NCBI GenBank assembly: GCA_963788585.1
Contig: CAWBHA010000003.1
Coordinates: 496,001-560,000, forward strand
Direction: 5' to 3'
Origin: Bog-473 sp963788585
GTDB taxonomy: Bacteria; Actinomycetota; Acidimicrobiia; Acidimicrobiales; RAAP-2
DNA: 64,000 nt
A program made the translations under genes and the position numbers. Below are positions 27,756 through 34,744 of the stretch, piece after piece. The notes below the pieces were generated by a model. It searched no databases. It saw only the letters and a list, made by a program, of their open reading frames with translations, and was not told the DNA's origin. Each line of letters starts with the position of its first letter. The stretch's first letter is position 1.

Positions 27756-28027
27756 GGGAAGACCCCCACGTGCAGGAGCCCCCGCAGAACGACGCCGAGG
27801 AACGCGCACCACAGGCTGACCGCCAACGCGGATTTCCAGCGTGGATAGCCCTTTCGGCGACTGCGCTCGGCGAACACCACGCCGATGACCCCCGACACCG
27901 GAAACGCGAGAGCCACCGCAGCAAAGAACACCGACCAGTCGAAGCTGGACCTTCCCGGTGCCGTCAGGTCACCGAACACCCGCCTCGCGTGGATGGTGTC
28001 CCCTTCGACGTGGCGCGGCGCGCTCAT
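27752..28027 (-). CDS. Small two-span membrane protein in the pst cluster
   Basis: A 91-residue protein with 4-base overlaps at both ends (ATGA with the gene before and with pstB after), so it is very likely translated. Hydrophobic segments are SVFFAAVALAFPVSGVIGVV and, after a basic loop (RSRRKGYPRWK), a second in LAVSLWCAFLGVVLRGLL. It has no family I recognise. Position suggests an accessory to the Pst permease, to the anchored binding proteins, or to the exosortase. Confidence 0.75.
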   Translation of the reverse strand: MSAPRHVEGDTIHARRVFGDLTAPGRSSFDWSVFFAAVALAFPVSGVIGVVFAERSRRKGYPRWKSALAVSLWCAFLGVVLRGLLHVGVFP

Positions 28028-29565
28028 ACTCTGATCCTTCTTCGTCGTCGCCGCACGACTCGTCGTGCCGTCTCGCCGAACACGAGGAGGATGGCGCCCA
28101 GCGCGACGAGGGGAATCGGGTCGCTGCCCGTGAAGGCGAGCCCGCCCGATCCCGGTCCCGCGGTCGACGCACCGGTCGAGGCGCCTGCGCCCGTGTTACC
28201 GGTCGTCGAGGCGGCCGTGGTGGACGTGGTCGAGCCCGCGGCGGCGGTCGTCGTCGTGGTTCCGGACGACGAGCTCGTGGTGGCCGCCGCCGTCGCCGCC
28301 TCCGCGTTCAGCTGCTGTGCCACGACGAGGTCGGCCGTCGTCATCGCCTTGGTGGCCGGCGCCGCGCCCAGCGACTCGATGTCCGCATCACCCGTGCCGC
28401 CGACGATGAACCGGATGAATTGAGCCAGCGCGGTCGCCTTGTCGGCCGGCAGGCCGTTCAAGGGCACGACCAGGTAGCTCTCCAACATCAGGTAATTGTC
28501 GTACGCGGCACTGTCGCTGGCGCTGGCGTTGAACGTGACGAGGTTGTTCGTCGTGGGGTCCGTCGTCGATGCGAGTGTCGCGTCCGCTTCGGCGGCCTCG
28601 GCCGCAGCGGCGGACGGCGCGACGTAGGCGCCCTCTGCGTTCTGGACCGCCGCCGTCGGGAGGTTCCACTGCTCCCCGAGCGGCGCACCCATCCAGTCGT
28701 TGGCGATGGGCATGATCGCACCCAGCTTGATGAACTGCGAATTCGTCGTCGGAAGCTCCGTCAGCGAGTCCAAATCGATGAGCTTGGTCAAGGTGACCTG
28801 GTCGCCCGACGGCACGGTCGAGCCGGAAAAGGGCCATTGCTCGCTCGGCGTGGGCGAAGCAGTCGTCGCCTGGCTGTCGTTATGCGCAGCCGTCAGTTCC
28901 GCCGCAAAGGCCGACTGCGAGGCGGTCGTGCTGTCGAGCAACGACATCAGCGCAAAATTCTCCATGGTGGGGTCGGCGTTGGCCCAGAGGCCGAAATTCA
29001 CCGGGTACGCCAGCGCGGTGCCCGGCGGCCCGCTGCAGCTCAGCCGGCTGTCACCCCATCCCGCGTACTGCGGGGCTCCGAAGATCCCATCCAGCTGGCC
29101 GAGGTTGAGCTGCATGTGCTGGCAATACTGGGACGGCTCAATGCTGCCTCCGGTGAAGGTGGTATTGGGTACCAAGGTCATGAGGGCGACCGGGACCGCC
29201 GCATAGGGGACGTAGGCATAGGTGCGGCCGTTCGCCTTCGCAGTCGCCGCCTCGGTGGATGTCAGCGCACGCTCGGAGACGGCGAAGTCGTTGGCGAAGG
29301 TGTTGGGTGCTGTCCCGACGAAATCGGCGATCCCCTGGTCGAGATCGACGTTGGTGTACGAACCGATGTCCGGGCTCAAATTGGCCTCGTCGTCGTGCAG
29401 CAACTTGTCGATGACCGGGCCCATGACGTCGCCCCCCTCGCCGATCAACGTTCCTGCGGTGGTATGGGGCTGGCTGGCAAGTGCCGGTGTGGTCCAGGCG
29501 ACCGCGACGATGAGACTGGCCAGTGTGGCCAGGACGACCCGTCGGGCGTGCGGCACCTTCCTCAC
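28024..29565 (-). CDS. PstS-like binding protein with LAxTG wall-sorting tail
   Basis: 513 residues from GTG 29565, overlapping the pstS stop (GTGA). The signal peptide is VVLATLASLIVAVAWTTPALAS. The mature N-terminus GTLIGEGGDVMGPVIDKLL and later NDWMGAPLGEQW and LVVPLNGLPADKATALAQFI follow PstS-type solute-binding folds with a divergent ligand region. A Thr/Ser/Ala linker of about 70 residues precedes LAFTG, a hydrophobic segment (IPLVALGAILLVFG) and a strongly basic end (RRVVRRRRRR). That is a class E sortase signal. It has no lipobox, unlike usual actinomycete PstS. It may be a second phosphate or phosphoester-binding component. Confidence 0.8.
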   Translation of the reverse strand: MRKVPHARRVVLATLASLIVAVAWTTPALASQPHTTAGTLIGEGGDVMGPVIDKLLHDDEANLSPDIGSYTNVDLDQGIADFVGTAPNTFANDFAVSERALTSTEAATAKANGRTYAYVPYAAVPVALMTLVPNTTFTGGSIEPSQYCQHMQLNLGQLDGIFGAPQYAGWGDSRLSCSGPPGTALAYPVNFGLWANADPTMENFALMSLLDSTTASQSAFAAELTAAHNDSQATTASPTPSEQWPFSGSTVPSGDQVTLTKLIDLDSLTELPTTNSQFIKLGAIMPIANDWMGAPLGEQWNLPTAAVQNAEGAYVAPSAAAAEAAEADATLASTTDPTTNNLVTFNASASDSAAYDNYLMLESYLVVPLNGLPADKATALAQFIRFIVGGTGDADIESLGAAPATKAMTTADLVVAQQLNAEAATAAATTSSSSGTTTTTAAAGSTTSTTAASTTGNTGAGASTGASTAGPGSGGLAFTGSDPIPLVALGAILLVFGETARRVVRRRRRRIRV

Positions 29566-31184
29566 GGGGCAGCCCCCAGACGCCGCTTGAGGACCCGACG
29601 CCGACCGACGAACCCGACCAGGAAGAGGCTCACGCCGAGGATGACGAGGGGAAGGGCATCGATGCCGGTGCCCGCCATGCTGGGGGCCCCTGTCAGCGCC
29701 ACGCCGGGGTCGGCGCCGCTCCCCGAGCCCGAACCACCGCCGCCCCCGTCCGCTGCCGCGGTCTTGGCGGCTGCGGCTGCGGCTGCGGCCTTGGCGGCAG
29801 CGGCTGCGGCCGCCGATCCCGTCGCGGTGCCGGCGTTCGCCCCGGCGACCGCCTGCGTTGCCCCCGTGTTCAGCACGCCACAGGTGGGACTCGTCTGCCC
29901 GGCCTGCACCTCGGTCGGGGTGAGGTCACCACAGGAGTAGGCCTGCTGTTCCGCCGCCGTCGGTGCGACCGCACCAGGCACGTTGGCTTGGACCGTCTTG
30001 ACGCCGTACTGCTCCAGAGACAGACCCAGGCTGGCGTATCCGAATGTGGGTGCCGTCTGCTGGCCCAGGGTCAGGGCGTAGTTGACGTACTGGCTCAGGG
30101 TGGCACCCTTGGCGGGCGACCAACCCGTCGTCGGGGTCAGGAGGTAGCTGTAGGTGGAGGGGTTGTAGACGTGGGGACCAATGCCTCCGAAGTCGAGCTG
30201 GTGGGTGCCGTTGGGCAACTGCGTGGCGTAGGCCAACGCGGAAGCCACATCGACCGGCGACGGGGAGGTGTAGTCGTTGCTGGCGTTCTTCACCAGGGCG
30301 ACGTTCTGCGCCGGGTTGGTGCCGTAGAATCCATCGTCTTGGGCGTACTTCACCTGGACCGCGCCGATGCCTCCCTGGTTGTTGGCGACATCGCTCGCGA
30401 CGGCGGTCGTGGACTGGTCGTCGAGTCCGCCCGCGACCCCCGGCCAGTTCGAGTTGGGCGAGGTCGCCGAGATGGCCACGCCGTCTGTCGGCCCTCCCGA
30501 CTGGGTCTCTTGCTGGTGCACGAACGCCGCCCACAACGTGGGCTGCTCGTCGATGCACCATTCCTCCAGGACGTAGTTGGTCCCGGCGGAGTCGCTCTCG
30601 GTCACGGGCTTCACGGGCAGGTTCGGCAGGGACACACCCGGGTTGTCGGCGGCGATGTACTGACTGTTCCAGTTCGCGATGGCGCCGGTGAGCAGCCCGC
30701 AGGCCGAGTAGCTGCTGAGCTGGAGCTGCTTGGACAACCCGGGAATGTTGTACATAAAGGCGATTCCGCCGGCAGTGATGGGGATGAAGTTGAACGGAAA
30801 GCTGGGCGGGGTGGTGTCGGTGTTGCCGACGTACCCGATGTCGCTCACGGCGAAGTCGGTGGTCTGGTTGGTGAACTCGTAGCGCCCCGTGCCCGAATTG
30901 GAGGGAGCCCAGTTGATCGACAAGTTGTAGGGCGCGTTGTGGGTGGCGTTGACCCAGGTGTCGATGGCCGGTGAGGCGAAGGACGATCCCGTGCCGCTGA
31001 TCGGTGCAGCGGTGACGCTCGCCCTCTCGAGCGCCGATCTCGACGCACCCTGGTCCGCCGCCGCCGGAAGGGATACGACGGCAACCGTAATGACGGAGAG
31101 CATGGCGACGCCGACGGTCCCTCGCAGAATCCTGGAAGTTGCCGCCGGCCGGGTGACCGAATTCGCACGCTGGACGGTCCGCAT
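29562..31184 (-). CDS. pstS: Phosphate-binding protein PstS, C-terminally anchored
   Basis: Substrate-binding component of the phosphate importer; 540 residues from ATG 31184, which follows AAAGGAGTCACGGAG. The signal peptide is GVAMLSVITVAVVSLPAAAD with no lipobox. Phosphate-site segments are ISGTGSSFASPAIDTWV, VSDIGYVG and ESDSAGTNYVLEEW. After about residue 420 comes an Ala/Lys then Gly/Ser linker (AKAAAAAAAAKTAAADGGGG) and the tail MAGTG, hydrophobic PLVILGVSLFLVGFVG and basic RRRVLKRRL, a likely sortase signal of the LAxTG kind. An earlier VALTG could also serve. It follows pstA after 77 bases holding a small hairpin. Confidence 0.9.
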   Translation of the reverse strand: MRTVQRANSVTRPAATSRILRGTVGVAMLSVITVAVVSLPAAADQGASRSALERASVTAAPISGTGSSFASPAIDTWVNATHNAPYNLSINWAPSNSGTGRYEFTNQTTDFAVSDIGYVGNTDTTPPSFPFNFIPITAGGIAFMYNIPGLSKQLQLSSYSACGLLTGAIANWNSQYIAADNPGVSLPNLPVKPVTESDSAGTNYVLEEWCIDEQPTLWAAFVHQQETQSGGPTDGVAISATSPNSNWPGVAGGLDDQSTTAVASDVANNQGGIGAVQVKYAQDDGFYGTNPAQNVALVKNASNDYTSPSPVDVASALAYATQLPNGTHQLDFGGIGPHVYNPSTYSYLLTPTTGWSPAKGATLSQYVNYALTLGQQTAPTFGYASLGLSLEQYGVKTVQANVPGAVAPTAAEQQAYSCGDLTPTEVQAGQTSPTCGVLNTGATQAVAGANAGTATGSAAAAAAAKAAAAAAAAKTAAADGGGGGSGSGSGADPGVALTGAPSMAGTGIDALPLVILGVSLFLVGFVGRRRVLKRRLGAAP

Positions 31185-31220
31185 TCTCCGTGACTCCTTT
31201 GTCTCGTGTGTTCGGCTGGA

Positions 31221-31233
31221 CCCGCAAGGCGGG
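31221..31233 (-). other. Small intercistronic hairpin between pstA and pstS
   Basis: CCCGC and GCGGG flank a 3-base loop in the only non-overlapping gap inside the pst block. Such stems 5' of the binding-protein gene can stabilise the downstream transcript and raise PstS over the permease. It is short and lacks a T run, so it is not a convincing terminator. Confidence 0.35.
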
Positions 31234-31261
31234 GGGAACGACGTCTCTTCGGTGCTGTGGT

Positions 31262-32422
31262 TCACGCTACGGCTTCCTCTTCCTCCGGAGATCGCCGGGT
31301 ACGCCAGGGAACGGTGAAGCCGCTCGGGCCCGGCTTCTTGGCTCCGATGAGGCGCGCCAGGATGAACAGGGTCAACACCACGAGCACGAGGACGAAAGCG
31401 ACTCCCCACGCGTCCCGCGTCGTGTTGACCCCTGGCTGGAAGATCAATTCGTAGATACGGAGAGGCAGGTCGTCCTGTTTCCCGCTGAACGGGTTCCAGT
31501 TGTAACTGGAGCTCCCTCCTGCGGTGAAGAGAACGGGGGCGGTCTCACCCGCCACCCGGGCAACCCCCAAGATCATCGCGGTGATCAGCCCCACCCGGGC
31601 CGTCGGAAGCAGGACCCGCACCACCGAGCGCCACTTGGGGGATCCGAGTGCGTACGCCGCCTCCATCAGGGATCCCGGGACGATCGCGATGACCTCTTGG
31701 GAGGCGCGGGTCACGATCGGCAGCATCATCACCGACAGGGCAAGCGCCGCGGCGAAACCCGTCTGGCCTGCCTCCTTCTGTGGGACCACCCACAGGAGGT
31801 AGATGAAAAGACCGGCGATGATGGCCGGCGAGCCCGTCATGGCGTCGACGACGTTGCTCACGAGCGTGGCGAAGGTGTTCCGATTGTTCACCAGATAGGT
31901 CGCTGTCAGGATGCCGAGCGGCACCGTGAACAACGTCGCCAGGCCGACCTGCTCGAGTGTTCCGACGATCGCCGCCCCTGCCCCCACTGCCGTCACCGGT
32001 GAATCGGCCGTCAGACCCTGCATGTCCGCGGTGAAGAAATGTGGAAACTGTGCGAAGACGACCGCCGCGCCCTTGATGATGACGTAGAGGATCACCGCGA
32101 CGAGGGGAATGAACGCAACGAGGGCAAGCGTCCAGATCATCACCGTGGCGAGCCGGTCCTTCATCGCCAGCACGCCGTACTGCTGCCAACACACGAATCC
32201 GTAAATGACCACGAAGGCAGAGACGACACAAAAGACGAACCCAAGGGGGCCCGTGATCCCGGCGACGCTGAAGCAGAGCCAGACCAGGGCAACAGCGGCG
32301 ACAGCCGATCCTGCCATCTCGATAACGGTGGAACGCGCGACGCGGCGTCGGCGTCTTGGCCGGTCGGGAGGCGCCTCGGGGATGGGCAGTGCCACCTCGA
32401 TGGGATCGAGTGTCTGCGTCAT
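31262..32422 (-). CDS. pstA: Phosphate ABC transporter permease PstA
   Basis: Inner-membrane permease; 386 residues from ATG 32422, which overlaps the pstC stop (ATGA). It is longer than typical PstA (about 280-300) because of an N-terminal extension with two extra hydrophobic segments (IEMAGSAVAAVALVWL and VFCVVSAFVVIYGFVCW) before the conserved core. The core shows YLVNNRNTFATLVSNVVDAM, TGSPAIIAGLFIY, the EAA-type loop MEAAYALGSPKWRSVVRVLLP and GVARVAGETAPVLFTAG. A basic/acidic C-terminus closes it. Confidence 0.93.
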   Translation of the reverse strand: MTQTLDPIEVALPIPEAPPDRPRRRRRVARSTVIEMAGSAVAAVALVWLCFSVAGITGPLGFVFCVVSAFVVIYGFVCWQQYGVLAMKDRLATVMIWTLALVAFIPLVAVILYVIIKGAAVVFAQFPHFFTADMQGLTADSPVTAVGAGAAIVGTLEQVGLATLFTVPLGILTATYLVNNRNTFATLVSNVVDAMTGSPAIIAGLFIYLLWVVPQKEAGQTGFAAALALSVMMLPIVTRASQEVIAIVPGSLMEAAYALGSPKWRSVVRVLLPTARVGLITAMILGVARVAGETAPVLFTAGGSSSYNWNPFSGKQDDLPLRIYELIFQPGVNTTRDAWGVAFVLVLVVLTLFILARLIGAKKPGPSGFTVPWRTRRSPEEEEAVA

Positions 32423-33417
32423 AGCGAACTCGCATTCGATCGCACCACGATCGCTCGGGCCACGATGTTGATGAAGAGCGTGGTCAGGAAAAGGATCAGG
32501 CCCAGCAGGATGAGGGCGCTCTTGCCGATGGAGGACGAGGTCACGAAGTTCTCCGTGATCTGTGCAGCGATGGAGCCCAGGCCCCCGGGTCCCATGAGGG
32601 CCGAGGTGAGGTGATTCCCCTGCGAGAGGACGAGCACCACAATCATGGTCTCGCCGAGCCCCCTTCCGACTCCCAGCAGGACCGCGCCGACGATCCCATT
32701 GCGCGAGAACGGAAAGATGACGTCGGTCACCATGCCCCAGCGGGTCGCGCCCAGTCCCAAGGCGGCCTCGCACGACTCACGCGGTGTCTGCGCCATCACC
32801 TCCCGGCTGACCGAAGTGATGATGGGAATGATGGTGACGCAGCAGATCAGCCCGCAGGCGAAGATCGATTTGACGTACTCACCGGGACTCGGCGTCCGCA
32901 GGATCGGCACGAAGCTGGCGTGCGCGACGAGCCAGCGCGCCGGGGCCGCCTGCAGGTTGGAGACCAGCAGGAGTCCCCAGAAGCCGTACACGATGCTCGG
33001 GACGGTGGCCAGCATGTCGACGGTGCCGGTCAGCCAAGGCCTCAGCCGCCTCGGCGCGTACTCGTTGATCATGAGCGCCAGAGCGATGGAGATCGGTGCG
33101 GCGATGCCGACCGCGAGGATCGCGATGGCGATCGAGCCCACGAGGAGCGACAGCATGCCGAAGTGATGCGTGTCCGGGGACCAGGTTTGGTCGGTGATCA
33201 GGTCCCAACCCCACTTGGCCTGATGGAACGCGGCAAATCCGTTGGCGAACAAGAAGCCGACGACCGCCACCATGAGGATCAGCACGATGGCGCTGGCACC
33301 CGCCAGCACGCCGTTGAACACCCGGTCGGCCCCGACCGGCTTGATCTTCAGGTTGATCGGGACATCGTCGCCAGGCGCCTGCGGTGACATCCTCACTCCC
33401 GGCGCGAGCGTCGTCAT
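32419..33417 (-). CDS. pstC: Phosphate ABC transporter permease PstC
   Basis: Partner permease of PstA; 332 residues. ATG 33417 overlaps the preceding surface-protein stop (ATGA), which decides the start over longer readings. It has six membrane segments, beginning GVLAGASAIVLILMVAVVGF. Conserved parts are GWDLITDQTWSPDTHHFG, MINEYAPRRLRPWL, MLATVPSIVYGFWGLL, the EAA loop CEAALGLGATRWGMVTDVIFP and GVGRGLGETMIVVLV. Direct coupling to a wall-protein gene is unusual. Confidence 0.95.
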   Translation of the reverse strand: MTTLAPGVRMSPQAPGDDVPINLKIKPVGADRVFNGVLAGASAIVLILMVAVVGFLFANGFAAFHQAKWGWDLITDQTWSPDTHHFGMLSLLVGSIAIAILAVGIAAPISIALALMINEYAPRRLRPWLTGTVDMLATVPSIVYGFWGLLLVSNLQAAPARWLVAHASFVPILRTPSPGEYVKSIFACGLICCVTIIPIITSVSREVMAQTPRESCEAALGLGATRWGMVTDVIFPFSRNGIVGAVLLGVGRGLGETMIVVLVLSQGNHLTSALMGPGGLGSIAAQITENFVTSSSIGKSALILLGLILFLTTLFINIVARAIVVRSNASSL

Positions 33418-34217
33418 GCCGCGTCCCGGAAGGTGAAGCGGCGCCCCAGGGCGCCAGTGAGGAGAAGGGTCAGCCCCGCCAAGGCCACCCATTCCTCCTC
33501 GGCGGGTGAACCCGTGTTGGCCAGCGCTCCCGAAGGGTCGGCCGGTGCGGTAGCCGTGGCGGGAGCGGTCGCGCCCGAACTCGTGGCGGCAGACGACGAC
33601 GTCGATGCCTGCGACGCGGATCCGTTCGCACTCGTCGAGGAGCCCGTGCCCGAGCCGGGCGCCGCGGTCGATGTCGTTCCAGGGCTCGTCGTTGCCGCCG
33701 TACCCGAACCGGGCGCGATCAGGAACGGGGCGGAGAAGACCTTAGGCACCGTGAAGTCATTCTGGTTTTGTCCCACGTAGAGAACGCAGTAGCTGGTCTG
33801 GTTGCAGACCGGCTGGCTGTTCCCTTGCTCGCCGAGCGTCGCGCTGGGCAACGCGTAGACCGGGTAACTCGAGTCGGAAAAGCTCCCGTCGCCGCCCACC
33901 AATAGGGTGGTTCCTTGAATCGTGTTCCCGTCGCAGGTCGAATCGTCACGGGGGAGATTGGCAGCCGATCCGCCGGGATCGGCGCATTCGAGAATGTTCA
34001 CTCGTGCGTGCGGAGTAAAAAAGCCGTTCGACCCGACCGAAACAGAGACGGTTTGGCCGTTGGTCAGATTCCCTTGTGGCGAGACATTCAGCGCCGGCGG
34101 CGCTCCGCTGGCACCGGCAAACTGCGCCACCATCGCTTCCGCCCCGAAGAACAAGAAGAGCGCAAAGCCGAGGATCACCAATGACCGGCTGTGTAAGACG
34201 CTTCCGACTGTGTTCAT
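33414..34217 (-). CDS. Secreted single-domain protein with LANTG wall-sorting tail
   Basis: 267 residues: a signal segment (SLVILGFALFLFFGAEAMV), an all-beta domain of about 120 residues beginning LNVSPQGNLTNGQTVSVSVG and containing ILECADPGG, CDGNTIQGTTL and CVLYVGQNQNDFT, a Ser/Thr/Ala-rich linker, then LANTG, a hydrophobic span (VALAGLTLLLTGALG) and RRFTF at the end. This is a sortase-anchored surface protein. The domain has the look of a neocarzinostatin-like immunoglobulin fold, with paired cysteines, but I am not sure of that. It shares the domain with three other genes in the cluster and overlaps both neighbours by 4 bases. Confidence 0.8.
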   Translation of the reverse strand: MNTVGSVLHSRSLVILGFALFLFFGAEAMVAQFAGASGAPPALNVSPQGNLTNGQTVSVSVGSNGFFTPHARVNILECADPGGSAANLPRDDSTCDGNTIQGTTLLVGGDGSFSDSSYPVYALPSATLGEQGNSQPVCNQTSYCVLYVGQNQNDFTVPKVFSAPFLIAPGSGTAATTSPGTTSTAAPGSGTGSSTSANGSASQASTSSSAATSSGATAPATATAPADPSGALANTGSPAEEEWVALAGLTLLLTGALGRRFTFRDAA

Positions 34218-34744
34218 GACCGTTTATTCGACGTCGCGATCGCGAACGGCGCGGAGAACTCTTTGGGCGCGGTGAAGTTGATCTGGTTCTGACCGACGTA
34301 GAGCACGCACATGTGCTTCTGATTGCAGACCGGACGAGTGTCCGGCGATTCCCCGAGGGTCGCGAAATTGGGAAGCGCGAAGAGCTGGTAGCCGTGGATC
34401 GAGAAGCTACCGTTGCGTTGCACCAGGATCGTATTCCCCTGAATGGTGTTCCCATCGCAGGTATCGACGTTGACGGGAAGATTCTTCGATGTTCCGCCCG
34501 GATCAGCGCATTCGATGATGTTGACGCGCGCGTACGGCTTGAAGAAGCGGTTCGGGCCAACAGACACACTGATCTTTTGTGCGTTGTGGTAGGGACCACT
34601 CGGGGTGATCGTCAGAGTAGGTGGGGAGACCGCGCCTGCAGTGGCCGCAGGTGCCGTCACGACGAGTGCTCCGGGCAGGACGGCTCCGACGCCGCAGGCG
34701 ATGAGTCGACCCAAACGTGAGTTGGCGATGGGATTACCGGTCAT
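34214..34744 (-). CDS. Secreted single-domain protein, no anchor
   Basis: 176 residues from ATG 34744, overlapping the stop of the large upstream gene (ATGA). A signal peptide (LIACGVGAVLPGALVVTAPAA) is followed directly by the shared beta domain: LTITPSGPYHNAQKISVSVG, RVNIIECADPGG, CDGNTIQGNTIL, LGESPDTRPVCNQ, CVLYVGQNQINFT. It ends shortly after the domain, so it is released or held non-covalently, in contrast to its anchored sisters. It may be a soluble ligand or decoy form of the same binding module. Confidence 0.8.
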   Translation of the reverse strand: MTGNPIANSRLGRLIACGVGAVLPGALVVTAPAATAGAVSPPTLTITPSGPYHNAQKISVSVGPNRFFKPYARVNIIECADPGGTSKNLPVNVDTCDGNTIQGNTILVQRNGSFSIHGYQLFALPNFATLGESPDTRPVCNQKHMCVLYVGQNQINFTAPKEFSAPFAIATSNKRS

